From Myxococcales bacterium (lineage in GTDB: Bacteria; Myxococcota; Polyangia; Polyangiales; Polyangiaceae): DNA of 20,109 nucleotides. The DNA is taken from positions 1 to 20,109 of the forward strand of contig PLXW01000130.1 of NCBI GenBank assembly GCA_003151595.1, read 5' to 3'. Position numbers and translations under genes: made by a program. The number at the start of each line of letters is the position of its first letter. The stretch's first letter is position 1. Below the pieces are notes generated by a model. The model searched no databases and had not been told where the DNA came from. It saw nothing but the letters and a program-made list of their open reading frames with translations. Positions 1-8,471 of this stretch are shown here, piece by piece.

Positions 1-582
1 TGCAACGCCGGCGCGCTCGCCACGGGCGGCTACGGCACCGCGCTCGGCGTCATTCGCGCCGCGCACGCCGCTGGCAAGGCGATCCGCGTGCTGGCCGACG
101 AGACCCGCCCGTACCTCCAGGGGATGCGCCTCACGGCGTGGGAGCTCCATCGCGACGGCATCCCGGTCGAGATCATCCCCGACGTCGCCGTCGGCCACCT
201 CTTCGCCAAGCGCGCGATCGACCTCGCGATCGTGGGCGCCGACCGCATCGCGCGAAACGGCGACGTCGCGAACAAGATCGGAACGTACGGCGTCGCGTGC
301 CTCGCGCATCTCCACGACGTGCCGTTCTACGTCGCGGCGCCGTGGAGCACGGTCGACCGCGCGTGCGCGTCGGGCGACGCGATCCCGATCGAGCACCGCA
401 GCGCGCACGAGGTCACGCACCTGCGCGTCGGTGACTCCGAGATCGCGCTCGCCCCCGACGGCGTCAGCGCGCGTCACCCCGCGTTCGACGTGACCCCCGC
501 GCGCTACGTGCGCGCGATCTTCACCGAGCGCGGCGTCGCCGCTCCGCCCAGCGAACGATCGATCGACGCTCTCGCGCCGTGA
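1..582 (+). CDS. mtnA: S-methyl-5-thioribose-1-phosphate isomerase, 3' part (5' end outside window)
   Basis: This enzyme converts 5-methylthioribose 1-phosphate to methylthioribulose 1-phosphate in the cytoplasmic methionine salvage pathway. Only the last 193 codons are present; the reading frame is open from base 1. The first residues, [16 protein letters not shown], match the family's catalytic cysteine motif, so Cys is the first residue in the window. The catalytic Asp lies in [18 protein letters not shown] at window codon 81. This gives a Cys-to-Asp spacing of 80 residues, the same as between Cys160 and Asp240 of the Bacillus subtilis enzyme. [14 protein letters not shown] is a further family motif. 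About 160 N-terminal residues must lie upstream of the window. No terminator is seen after the stop. Identity is secure; related eIF2B-alpha/beta/delta and ribose-1,5-bisphosphate isomerases share the fold but fit the CNAG...GADR pattern less well. Confidence 0.95.
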   Translation, partial: CNAGALATGGYGTALGVIRAAHAAGKAIRVLADETRPYLQGMRLTAWELHRDGIPVEIIPDVAVGHLFAKRAIDLAIVGADRIARNGDVANKIGTYGVACLAHLHDVPFYVAAPWSTVDRACASGDAIPIEHRSAHEVTHLRVGDSEIALAPDGVSARHPAFDVTPARYVRAIFTERGVAAPPSERSIDALAP

Positions 583-654
583 CGTGATGCCTCGGTCGTG
601 GCGCCCGGGAGCGCCGCTCGTCGCGCGGCAAGGTCGTTGCACTCTCTCGGCGCG

Positions 655-1650
655 ATGCGGAGCACCCCCGTCCTCGCCTCCGTCCTCGCTGTCGTTGTCT
701 CGTACGGCTGCATGTTGCAGAACGCGACGACCGGGAGCGACCGCGCCCCCAACGGAGGCGACCCCACCTCCGGCACCGGCGACAACGGCGGTGGCACGAC
801 GAGCACACCCCCCACGCTTTTCTCCGACGGCGGCCTCGCCACAGCCGATTCCGGCCCCGTGGGCGTCCCCACCGACCAATGCAGCGATGCGTCGAAGCTC
901 GTCTACGTCGTCTCGCGCTCGAACGACCTCTACAGCCTCCGCCCTGATGCAGTGAGGCTCACCCACATTGGCGCGCTCACCTGCCCGGCGACGCTCGGCG
1001 CGTTCCCGTTCTCCATGGCGGTGGATCGCACGGGTACCGCCTGGGTCCTCTACTCGGACGGCAACCTGTTCAGCGTCAGCACCAAGGACGCTTCCTGCAC
1101 CCGCACCAGCTTCGTCCCCAACCAGGCCGGCTTCACGCTCTTCGGGATGGGCTTCGCGAGCAACGGCGCCGGCGCGTCGACCGACACTCTCTACGTCAGC
1201 GAGAACGTGAACGGCCACGGCCTCGGCACGATCGACATGCACTCGATGAAGCTCAACGCGCTCGGCGCGTACACGGGCGCGCTCGCGGGGCAGAAGGCGG
1301 AGCTCACGGGCAACGGTGACGGACTCCTCTACGGCTTCTTCCTGACGACGCCGGCGCAGGTCGCGCAGATCGGATCGACCGGCGCCATCGGGCCGGCGAA
1401 CGCACTGGCCAGCGTCCAGGTGGGGACCGACTGGGCGTTCTCGTTCTGGGGCGGCGACTTCTATCTCTACACGGGCAACTCCACGGACACGTCGCAGAAC
1501 GGCTCGGCGATCACGCGCTACCGCCCGTCGGACGGGAGCGTCACCGTCGTCTCGCCCGGCGTCGGGTTCTTCATCGAAGGGGCCGGCGTCTCGACGTGCG
1601 CGCCGACCACCCCGCCGCCTCCGCCGCCCCCCCCGCCGCCTCCGAAGTAG
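655..1650 (+). CDS. Putative secreted lipoprotein with C-terminal polyproline tail
   Basis: I do not recognise a named family. The preferred start is the ATG at 655, giving 331 residues with a short signal peptide (MRSTPVLASVLAVVVSYGC) ending in a candidate lipidation Cys19. The SYGC lipobox is imperfect, so plain secretion is possible. A GTG at 598 would add 19 residues before the signal peptide and is less likely. A Ser/Gly/Thr/Pro-rich spacer follows to about residue 75. The body has repeated short strand-like stretches (for example LVYVVSRSNDLYSL and TAWVLYSDGNLFSVS), which resemble beta-propeller blades reading out a value. The protein ends with eleven consecutive prolines and Lys after a Cys-Ala-Pro-Thr-Thr stretch. 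Paired cysteines suggest export. It sits 72 bases after mtnA and 87 bases before lipA, with no functional link visible to either. Confidence 0.7.
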   Translation: MRSTPVLASVLAVVVSYGCMLQNATTGSDRAPNGGDPTSGTGDNGGGTTSTPPTLFSDGGLATADSGPVGVPTDQCSDASKLVYVVSRSNDLYSLRPDAVRLTHIGALTCPATLGAFPFSMAVDRTGTAWVLYSDGNLFSVSTKDASCTRTSFVPNQAGFTLFGMGFASNGAGASTDTLYVSENVNGHGLGTIDMHSMKLNALGAYTGALAGQKAELTGNGDGLLYGFFLTTPAQVAQIGSTGAIGPANALASVQVGTDWAFSFWGGDFYLYTGNSTDTSQNGSAITRYRPSDGSVTVVSPGVGFFIEGAGVSTCAPTTPPPPPPPPPPPK

Positions 1651-1737
1651 CCGCCGGCCGGCGCGTCCGCGGGCTCGAAGTCCGACCCCTCGACCGTGCC
1701 TTTGACGTACGCGCGAAGGGACGCTACGTGGTCGAGC

Positions 1738-2787
1738 GTGACCACCCCCGCCGCGCCCGGTTCTCGCTTCGCGCCCAAGCCTTCGTGGCTGAAGGTGCGC
1801 GCGCCCGGCGGCGAGACGTACACCCATCTGAAAGAGACGTTCCGCGCGCTCGATCTCCACACCGTCTGCGAAGAGGCGCGCTGCCCGAACGTCGGCGAGT
1901 GCTGGACCGAGGGGACCGCCACGCTCATGTTGCTCGGCGACGTGTGCACGCGCGGCTGCCGCTTCTGCGCGGTGACGACGGGAGACCCGCGCGGCGCGGT
2001 CGACGGGCGCGAGCCGGAGCACGTGGCGCGCGCCATCGCGAAGCTCGGCCTCCAGTACATCGTCCTCACGATGGTCGACCGCGACGACCTCCTCGACGGC
2101 GGCGCGTCGCACGTCGCGCGCACGGTCGTTCGCCTGAAGGAGCTCCGCCCCGACCTGCTCGTGGAGACGCTGCTGGGCGACTTCGGCGGCCACCTCGACT
2201 ACGTGGACACGACGATCGACGCCAAGCCCGACGTCTGGGCGCACAACATCGAGGTCGTTCGTCGCCTCCAGCGGACCATCCGCGACGTGCGCTGCTCGTA
2301 CGAGAAGTCGCTCGCGGTCCTGCAGCGCGTGAAGGAGCGAGACGCCACGCGCGTCACCAAGTCGAGCATCATGGTCGGCATCGGCGAGACCGACGACGAG
2401 GTGATCGAGACGCTCGCCGACCTGCGCGCCGCCGGCGTCGATCTGGTCACGCTCGGGCAGTACCTCCGTCCCACGCCGAAGCACGCCGCGGTCGATCGCT
2501 ACGTCGACCCCGAGACGTTCGCCCGCTTCGCGCGTGAAGCGGAGAAGATGGGCTTCGCGTACGTCGCCAGCGCGCCGCTCGTGCGCAGCTCGTACAAGGC
2601 GGCCGAGGTCTTCGTGCGGAGCATCCTGCGCCCCGGCGACGCACACGGCGCCGACGCGCTCTTGAAGGAGCGTCTCGCCGAGGCCCAGGCCGCCGCCGTC
2701 GCGAACGGCGGAAGCATGACCACCAGCGAGCTCGCCGCGCGCGCGACCTCGTCGCTTCTGCCGGCCTCCGGCCTCGTTCGTCGGTAG
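1738..2787 (+). CDS. lipA: Lipoyl synthase (radical SAM)
   Basis: This radical SAM enzyme inserts two sulfurs into the octanoyl group on lipoyl domains, making the lipoyl cofactor of pyruvate dehydrogenase and related complexes. With the GTG at 1738 the protein has 349 residues. The auxiliary cluster motif C-x4-C-x5-C is C44, C49, C55. The radical SAM motif CTRGCRFC supplies C70, C74, C77. The Ser ligand region LVRSSYKA is at about 281-288. DVWAHNIEVV and LGQYLRPTPKH are also typical LipA blocks. An upstream GTG at 1696 would add 14 residues; I prefer 1738 because about 12 residues before KPSWLK matches the family, but neither start has a good ribosome site. A C-terminal tail of about 40 Ala/Ser-rich residues is longer than usual. 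The PdhC client is encoded further along the window; lipB is not seen. Confidence 0.95.
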   Translation: MTTPAAPGSRFAPKPSWLKVRAPGGETYTHLKETFRALDLHTVCEEARCPNVGECWTEGTATLMLLGDVCTRGCRFCAVTTGDPRGAVDGREPEHVARAIAKLGLQYIVLTMVDRDDLLDGGASHVARTVVRLKELRPDLLVETLLGDFGGHLDYVDTTIDAKPDVWAHNIEVVRRLQRTIRDVRCSYEKSLAVLQRVKERDATRVTKSSIMVGIGETDDEVIETLADLRAAGVDLVTLGQYLRPTPKHAAVDRYVDPETFARFAREAEKMGFAYVASAPLVRSSYKAAEVFVRSILRPGDAHGADALLKERLAEAQAAAVANGGSMTTSELAARATSSLLPASGLVRR

Positions 2788-2796
2788 GCTCCCCAC

Positions 2797-3501
<705 letters not shown>

Positions 3502-3511
3502 AGGGGACGCG

Positions 3512-3658
3512 CGGACTCCACCGGCGGGCAGTCGGACTCCTGATTTGTGGAGACGGACTGCACAAAAGAGGAGACCGACTCCTCATTTGTGGAGTCGGAC
3601 TCCTGATTTGTGGAGTCGAGCTGCACAAAAGTGGAGACGGACTCCTCGATCGTGGAGA
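3512..3658 (+). repeat. Seven-unit 21-bp tandem repeat
   Basis: Seven consecutive 21-base units fill most of the gap between the glycosyltransferase and the phosphatase: 3512-3532 (degenerate), 3533-3553, 3554-3574, 3575-3595, 3596-3616, 3617-3637, 3638-3658. Most units start CGGACT and end GGAGA or GGAGT. Two middles alternate: one type carries TCCTGATTTGTG, the other GCACAAAAG. TTTGTG and CACAAA are reverse complements, so neighbouring units can pair. The order after unit 1 is A-B-A, A-B-A', so a 63-base higher-order duplication is visible. The array is more AT-rich than its surroundings and has no spacers, so it is not a CRISPR. Confidence 0.9.
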
Positions 3659-3666
3659 GCCTCACG

Positions 3667-3674
3667 AGGAGGAG
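3667..3674 (+). promoter_or_regulatory. Ribosome binding site deciding the phosphatase start
   Basis: AGGAGGAG lies directly after the 21-bp array and 7 bases before the GTG at 3682. It is the strongest ribosome site on this side of the window. It argues that translation of the phosphatase starts at 3682 and does not include the repeat array. Confidence 0.7.
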
Positions 3675-3681
3675 TAGAATC

Positions 3682-4287
3682 GTGCTCGTGGGGACGGTTC
3701 ACTTCATTCGCCACGGCGACACCGCGGCGAGCGGCGAGGGGATGTTCTCCGGCGATCTCGATCCGCCCCTGGCGCCGTCGGGCGTCGTCCAGGCCGGCGA
3801 GTTGGCGGGGCGCCTGGCGAAGCTCCACGTCGAGGCCATCTACGTGAGCCCCAAGCTCCGCGCGCGCACCACGGCCGAGCCAACGTGTCGCGCGCTCGGG
3901 ATCGAGGCGCGCATCGAAGAGGGGCTGCGCGAGATCGGGTACGGGAAGTGGGAAGGGCGACACGAGGCTGAAATTAAGGCCACCGACCGGGCGACCTTCG
4001 AGGCATGGAACGCGGACCCAGCGTCGACGTCGCCCCCCGACGGCGAGAGCGGCTTCACCATCGCCGCGCGCGCGATGCCGGTCGTCGATCGCATCGTCCG
4101 GGCGCAGGTCGACCGCGACGTCCTCGTCTTCAGCCACAAGGCCACCATCCGGATCATCGCCTGCGCCCTCCTCGGCATCCCGATTTCGAGATTTCGCGAG
4201 CGCGTCGCGTGTGGGACGGCGTCGGTGACGTCGTTCACCTTCGGGCCGCACGGCCCGATGCTCACGCGTCTCGGCGAACCGCTGTGA
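3682..4287 (+). CDS. Histidine phosphatase family protein (phosphoglycerate mutase-like)
   Basis: This is a 201-residue member of the histidine phosphatase superfamily (branch 1), which hydrolyses or transfers phosphate through a phosphohistidine. The catalytic motif FIRHGDT puts the nucleophilic His at residue 11. The acid Glu lies in GLREIGYGKWEG at about residue 84, and the second His is H152 in FSHKATIR. SPKLRARTTAEP is the usual SxxxRAxxTA block that binds phosphate. Its length and lack of the mutase insert fit a small-molecule phosphatase such as a CobC or RNase-H-associated type rather than glycolytic mutase; the substrate is unknown. A GTG at 3610 in the same frame would begin inside the repeat array and is rejected in favour of 3682, which has a strong ribosome site. 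No cobalamin genes are nearby, so a CobC role has no support. Confidence 0.9.
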   Translation: MLVGTVHFIRHGDTAASGEGMFSGDLDPPLAPSGVVQAGELAGRLAKLHVEAIYVSPKLRARTTAEPTCRALGIEARIEEGLREIGYGKWEGRHEAEIKATDRATFEAWNADPASTSPPDGESGFTIAARAMPVVDRIVRAQVDRDVLVFSHKATIRIIACALLGIPISRFRERVACGTASVTSFTFGPHGPMLTRLGEPL

Positions 4288-4327
4288 TCGCCGCGCGGGC
4301 AGGGGAGCGTACGACCCTGCGAAGGCG

Positions 4328-4333
4328 TAAGAT
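4328..4333 (+). promoter_or_regulatory. Possible -10 element for the protease gene
   Basis: TAAGAT occurs 8 bases before the GTG start at 4342, where no ribosome site is visible. This spacing would give a leaderless or nearly leaderless transcript. No good -35 hexamer is found 16-18 bases upstream. Confidence 0.25.
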
Positions 4334-4341
4334 CTTTCGAG

Positions 4342-6150
4342 GTGCTCGTGCGTAATCCCTTGGTGCAGAAGCCGCTGACGCGTCTCGTGACTCCGGCACT
4401 CACGTTGGCGCTGGCGCTCCTCGCGCCCACCGCCTCCGCGCAGGCCCCGCGCGACACGCGCCCTATCCCGGCCACGGCCGAGGCCCCGCCGTCGGTCGCC
4501 ACCGACGACGCCGACGCCGCGCTCCCCGCGGAGCTCGAGGGGGAGATCGTGCTCGACGTTCGCGACGACGCGACCGACGCCGATGTCGCGGATCTCGCGC
4601 GCACCTACGGGCTCACGCTCACGCCGAACAGCGCGTGGAGCAACGCGCACGACAAGCTCGAAGACGCGCACGTCGATCTCGCCGACGAGGCGCGCCTGCT
4701 CGACGCGCTCTCGCACGACGCCCGCGTCACCCACGCCGAAGCGATGAGCGTGTACCGCGCGTCGTTCGTCCCCGACGACCCGCTGTTCGAAGAGAAGCAG
4801 TGGCACATGAAGCGCGTCGGCGCCGAGGCGGCGTGGGAGTACGCCTGCGGGCGCGGCGTGACCGTGGCGGTCATCGACACCGGCGTCGCCTGCTGGGACA
4901 AAGGGCCGTTCTCACGCGGCAGCGACCTCGCCGGGACGCGCTGCGAGCGCGGCTTCGACTTCGTGAACAACCGCGACGAAGCGGCCGACGATCATGGCCA
5001 CGGTACGCACGTCGCCGGCACGATCGCGCAGACGACGAACAACGGACGCGGCGCCGCGGGGCTCGCGTTCTGCGCGCGCCTCATGCCGATCAAGGTGCTC
5101 ACGCGCCAGGGGTGGGGGACGGTGGCGAACGTCGCCGAAGGGATCCGCTTCGCCGCCGACGAAGGGGCCAGCGTCATCAACCTGAGCCTCGGCGGCCCCA
5201 TCAAGAGCGCCATCCTCGAAGACGCGGTGGATCACGCGCTCGCGCGCGGCGTCGTCATCGTGGCGGCGGCGGGCAACAGCGGGCGGAGCGTCGGGTACCC
5301 CGCGGCCTACGACGGCGTCGTCGCCGTGAGCGCGACGGACGCGAGCGACAAGATCGCGTGGTTCTCGTCGCGCGGGCCGCAGGTCGTCATCGCCGCGCCC
5401 GGCGTCGCCGTCACGCAGCAGACGGTGTGCAACGGCGGGCAGAACAAGTGCGAGATCTTCGGCACGTTCAGCGGCACCAGCATGGCGTCGCCGCACGTCG
5501 CGGGGGCCGCGGCGCTTCTCATGTCCACGGGCGTCACCGACCCCTCCGCGGTGCGCGCGGCGATCGAGCGCACCGCGACGCCAAAGGACGACGCGAACCT
5601 CTACGGCGCCGGCGTGCTCGACGCGGGGCGCGCGGTGCGAAGCGCCTTCCTGCGTCGCCTGGGCCTGCGGTTCGGGTGGCTCGTGGCGCTGGCGATGTGG
5701 ATCTGGCGGCGCATCCGGCGGCGCGGCGGAGAGCCGTCGTTCTCGCCGCTCGCCATCGGCGGCGCGTTGTTCGCCGGAGTGGGGCTCGTCCCCGTCGCGC
5801 CGATGCTCGGTCTCGTGGCGCGCGCCGGCTCTCTCCGGGCGTACGCCGAGCTCCTTGCGCGCCCCTTCGGCGAGTGGGACCTCGCGCTCGGCCCGTCGGT
5901 GCATCGCTGGCTCCCGCTCGCCGGCGCGCTCCCCGCCTTCGCGCTCCTCGCCGTCCTCTTCGGCATCCGCCCGTTGCGACCGCTGGTCGGCGGGTTCGCG
6001 CTCGGTGCGGCGGCGCTCGCCGCGCAGCTGGCGTGGTCGGGCGATTCCTCGTTCGCGCTGGGGCTCTGGCCGATGCGCGCCTACCTGATCGCCAGCGCGC
6101 TTCTTTGCGCCTGGATCGCGCGCGTGGCCCTCGACGCCAAGCGCGCCTGA
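4342..6150 (+). CDS. Subtilisin-like (S8) serine protease with C-terminal multi-pass membrane domain
   Basis: This 602-residue protein has a signal peptide (LALALLAPTASA, cleaved near residue 33). An I9-like propeptide region spans about residues 55-140. A complete S8 domain follows: Asp179 in VAVIDTGVA, His220 in DHGHGTHVAG, oxyanion Asn312 in VAAAGNSG and Ser380 in FSGTSMASPHVAG. All catalytic residues are intact, so it should be an active protease outside the cytoplasm. Unusually, the domain ends near residue 430 and is followed by about five hydrophobic segments at roughly 440-455, 467-493, 523-540, 545-565 and 576-597, with a basic RRIRRRGG loop after the first. The protease is therefore probably anchored at the inner membrane with its catalytic domain in the periplasm. 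GTG at 4342 is preferred because it gives a complete signal peptide; GTG at 4348 is also possible. Confidence 0.92.
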   Translation: MLVRNPLVQKPLTRLVTPALTLALALLAPTASAQAPRDTRPIPATAEAPPSVATDDADAALPAELEGEIVLDVRDDATDADVADLARTYGLTLTPNSAWSNAHDKLEDAHVDLADEARLLDALSHDARVTHAEAMSVYRASFVPDDPLFEEKQWHMKRVGAEAAWEYACGRGVTVAVIDTGVACWDKGPFSRGSDLAGTRCERGFDFVNNRDEAADDHGHGTHVAGTIAQTTNNGRGAAGLAFCARLMPIKVLTRQGWGTVANVAEGIRFAADEGASVINLSLGGPIKSAILEDAVDHALARGVVIVAAAGNSGRSVGYPAAYDGVVAVSATDASDKIAWFSSRGPQVVIAAPGVAVTQQTVCNGGQNKCEIFGTFSGTSMASPHVAGAAALLMSTGVTDPSAVRAAIERTATPKDDANLYGAGVLDAGRAVRSAFLRRLGLRFGWLVALAMWIWRRIRRRGGEPSFSPLAIGGALFAGVGLVPVAPMLGLVARAGSLRAYAELLARPFGEWDLALGPSVHRWLPLAGALPAFALLAVLFGIRPLRPLVGGFALGAAALAAQLAWSGDSSFALGLWPMRAYLIASALLCAWIARVALDAKRA

Positions 6151-6189
6151 AGGCCGCTCTTCTGCGGCACGCTCCGCGCGAAAATCGCG

Positions 6190-6198
6190 TGGTACACT
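6190..6198 (+). promoter_or_regulatory. Extended -10 promoter element for the DUF444 gene
   Basis: TGGTACACT is an extended -10 box (TGn plus TACACT at 6193-6198). It lies 9 bases before the ATG at 6208, with no ribosome site between. A start of transcription about 7 bases downstream would fall within a few bases of the ATG. No clear -35 element is present, as is common with extended -10 promoters. Confidence 0.4.
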
Positions 6199-6207
6199 GA
6201 CTCGTAG

Positions 6208-7323
6208 ATGTCGCTGAAGATCGACCAGGACCACTCCCGGTTTCGCAACATCGTCCGCGGACGCATCCGTCAGAATTTGCGGAAGTACATCTCGCAAGGC
6301 GAGCTGATTGGCCGCAAGGGGAAGGACCTCGTCTCCATCCCCATCCCGCAGATCGACACGCCGCGCTTCCGCTTCACCGATCGCCAGCAAGGGGGCGCGG
6401 GTCAAGGCGAGGGCGAGCCGGGCGATCCGGTGGCGGGCGACGGCGGCGAAGAAGGCGACGGCTCGGGCAAGCAAGCGGGCCAGGGCGCGGGAGAGCACGT
6501 CCTCGAGGTCGACGTCACGCTCGACGAGCTGGCGGCGATCCTGGGCGAGGAGCTCGAGCTCCCCGACATCCTCAACAAGGGGAAGTCGAAGATCATCAAC
6601 GCCAAGGATCGCTACACGGGCGTCCGCCGCGTCGGCCCCGAGTCGCTCCGCCACTTCCGGCGCACGTACCGCGAAGCGCTGAAGCGCCAGATCTCGATGG
6701 GCTCGTACCAGGCCGGCAGCCCGGTCGTCGTCCCCATCCCCGACGACAAGCGTTACCGCTCGTGGAAGACCGAGCCCGAGCCGGTCGCGAACGCGGTCAT
6801 CGTCTACATGATGGACGTGTCGGGCTCGATGGGCGACGAGCAGAAAGAGATCGTCCGCATCGAATCGTTCTGGATCGATGCGTGGCTCCAGAAGCAATAC
6901 AAAGGGCTCGAGAGCCGCTACATCATCCACGACGCCGTGGCCCGCGAGGTCGATCGCGACACGTTCTTCCATACGCGCGAGAGCGGCGGCACGATGATCT
7001 CGAGCGCGTACAAGCTCGCCTCGCAGCTCATCGACGATCACTACCCGCCCGAAGAGTGGAACATCTACCCGTTCCACTTCTCCGACGGCGACAACTGGTC
7101 GATGGACGACACGCTCGCCTGCGTCGATATCCTGAAGCAGAAGATCCTGCCGCGCGTGAACATGTTCGCGTACGGGCAGGTCGAGAGCCCGTACGGGTCG
7201 GGGCAGTTCATCAAGGACCTCCGCGATCACTTCGGCAAAGACGAGCGCGTGGTGACCAGCGAGATCCGCGACAAAGACGCGATCGTCGGCTCGATCAAAG
7301 AGTTCCTCGGTAAAGGGAAATAG
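6208..7323 (+). CDS. yeaH: DUF444 / YeaH-YhbH family protein
   Basis: This 371-residue protein belongs to the DUF444 family (E. coli YeaH, Bacillus YhbH). Members are usually encoded with the Ser/Thr kinase PrkA/YeaG and SpoVR/YcgB, and act in stationary-phase, nutrient stress or sporulation responses; the biochemical activity is not settled. The N-terminus [17 protein letters not shown] and the block [18 protein letters not shown] are typical. A Gly/Glu-rich acidic linker runs from about 61 to 97. The C-terminal half is VWA-like, with a metal-site motif D203-x-S205-x-S207 in [23 protein letters not shown] and [12 protein letters not shown] follow. The kinase gene is not adjacent (a protease lies upstream), and the SpoVR gene is 2.4 kb downstream beyond an inverted two-gene cassette. 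The stop is only 5 bases from the end of the convergent GT4 gene, with no room for a terminator between. Confidence 0.93.
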   Translation: MSLKIDQDHSRFRNIVRGRIRQNLRKYISQGELIGRKGKDLVSIPIPQIDTPRFRFTDRQQGGAGQGEGEPGDPVAGDGGEEGDGSGKQAGQGAGEHVLEVDVTLDELAAILGEELELPDILNKGKSKIINAKDRYTGVRRVGPESLRHFRRTYREALKRQISMGSYQAGSPVVVPIPDDKRYRSWKTEPEPVANAVIVYMMDVSGSMGDEQKEIVRIESFWIDAWLQKQYKGLESRYIIHDAVAREVDRDTFFHTRESGGTMISSAYKLASQLIDDHYPPEEWNIYPFHFSDGDNWSMDDTLACVDILKQKILPRVNMFAYGQVESPYGSGQFIKDLRDHFGKDERVVTSEIRDKDAIVGSIKEFLGKGK

Positions 7324-7328
7324 CGCGG

Positions 7329-8453
7329 CTACGACGCGGGGCTGATGCTGCGGTAGAGCGCCAGGGTTCGCTCGCGCATCACTTCCTTCGAGAAATCGCT
7401 CTTCACCCGCGCACGCCCCGCGTCGCCGAAGCGGCGCGCGAGGTCGCGGTCGCCGAGGATCGTGTTGAGGGCGCGCGCGAAGGCCGGCGCGTCGGAGTGC
7501 TTCACCGTCAGGCCCGACTCGCCGTCGCGGCTCACGAAGGGGACGCCCGACTTCGCGATCGCCGTGTTCACCACCGGGAGCCCGCACGCCATCGCTTCGA
7601 GCTGCACGATGGCGAACGCCTCGCTCTTCGCGATCGACGGGAGCACGTAGGCGTCGCACGCGAAGTAGTACGGGGCGAGCGCCTGGTTGTGCACCTCGCC
7701 GACGAAGTGAACCTTCTCGGCCACGCCGCACTCGCGCGCCGTCTGCTCGAGCGCCCCCTTCAGCGGACCGCTGCCGACCAGGAGCAGCTCGGCGTCGACG
7801 TCGCGCATCGCGCGCACCGCGTACTCGAACCCCTTGTAATAAATGAGCCGCCCGACGCCGATGAGCAGCTTCCGCCCGCGGTACTTAGCGCGAATCGCCG
7901 CCGCCTCACGCTCGACGGCCGGGGTCTTCTCGAACTGCGAGGCGTCGATGCCGTACGGGATGACGTGGCACTTGTCGCGGAACGGAGCCAGCGTCTCCGA
8001 CCCATCGAGGTAGTTCGGCGACGTGCAGATGATGGCGTCGGCGCGCCGGAGCACGTGGTTCATGAACGGCCGAAACAGCCGGAGCAGCCGCTCCTGCTTC
8101 ACGATGTCGCTGTGGTACGTGACGACGACCGCGTGCGGATGCGTCGGACGCGCGACGAGATACGCCATCACCCCCATCGGGTGCGGGAAGTGAATCTGCA
8201 TCACGTCGTAGCGGCGCCGCGCGATCTCGAGCGGCATCGTCGGACAGATGGAGGTCGAGGCCGCGTGCGCCACCTGGATGCAGCGCGTGACCTGGACGCC
8301 GTCGACCTCGTCGTGCGCCGTCTTCGCCTCCGAGTTGCAGACGATCACGTCGAGCCCGACGCGCGACTTCAGCTCGTTGCACAGGAGGTAGAGGTGATTC
8401 TCGATACCACCCATGTACGGGTAGTAATATTTCCCGAGCTGTAAGACGCGCAT
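7329..8453 (-). CDS. Glycosyltransferase family 4 (GT-B)
   Basis: This 374-residue retaining glycosyltransferase has the GT4/WsaF/PimA-type layout. The N-terminal acceptor domain has the glycine-rich KYYYPYMGGIENH motif (residues 8-20). The C-terminal donor domain starts with LLIGVGRLIYYKGFEYAV, and the E-x7-E signature is E278 to E286 in SEAFAIVQLEAMACG. It should transfer a sugar from a nucleotide donor at the cytoplasmic side during cell-surface polysaccharide assembly; donor and acceptor are unknown. It starts 18 bases after the stop of the epimerase gene on the same strand, so the two form an operon. The ATG at 8453 has only a weak ribosome site. Its end converges on the DUF444 gene. Confidence 0.92.
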   Translation of the reverse strand: MRVLQLGKYYYPYMGGIENHLYLLCNELKSRVGLDVIVCNSEAKTAHDEVDGVQVTRCIQVAHAASTSICPTMPLEIARRRYDVMQIHFPHPMGVMAYLVARPTHPHAVVVTYHSDIVKQERLLRLFRPFMNHVLRRADAIICTSPNYLDGSETLAPFRDKCHVIPYGIDASQFEKTPAVEREAAAIRAKYRGRKLLIGVGRLIYYKGFEYAVRAMRDVDAELLLVGSGPLKGALEQTARECGVAEKVHFVGEVHNQALAPYYFACDAYVLPSIAKSEAFAIVQLEAMACGLPVVNTAIAKSGVPFVSRDGESGLTVKHSDAPAFARALNTILGDRDLARRFGDAGRARVKSDFSKEVMRERTLALYRSISPAS

Positions 8454-8471
8454 TCCGCGGGGGCGCCTCGC

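Noticed and set aside
600..615. Hairpin (GGCGC/GCGCC) after mtnA as a terminator
   Set aside because: Only a 5-bp stem and no T-run; such stems are frequent in GC-rich sequence.
3512..3658. CRISPR array
   Set aside because: The units are contiguous with no unique spacers, and no cas genes are present.
3610..3681. In-frame GTG at 3610 as start of the histidine phosphatase
   Set aside because: It would encode two array units as an N-terminal extension without family support; the GTG at 3682 has AGGAGGAG 7 bases upstream.
7324..7328. Shared bidirectional terminator between DUF444 and GT4
   Set aside because: Only 5 bases lie between the two stops and no hairpin with T-runs is seen there.
4912..7731. 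Minus-strand open frame of 939 codons across the protease and DUF444 genes
   Set aside because: Arg/Asp/Val/Ala-rich translation without domains, opposite two genes with intact catalytic motifs. Long antisense frames are expected at this GC content.
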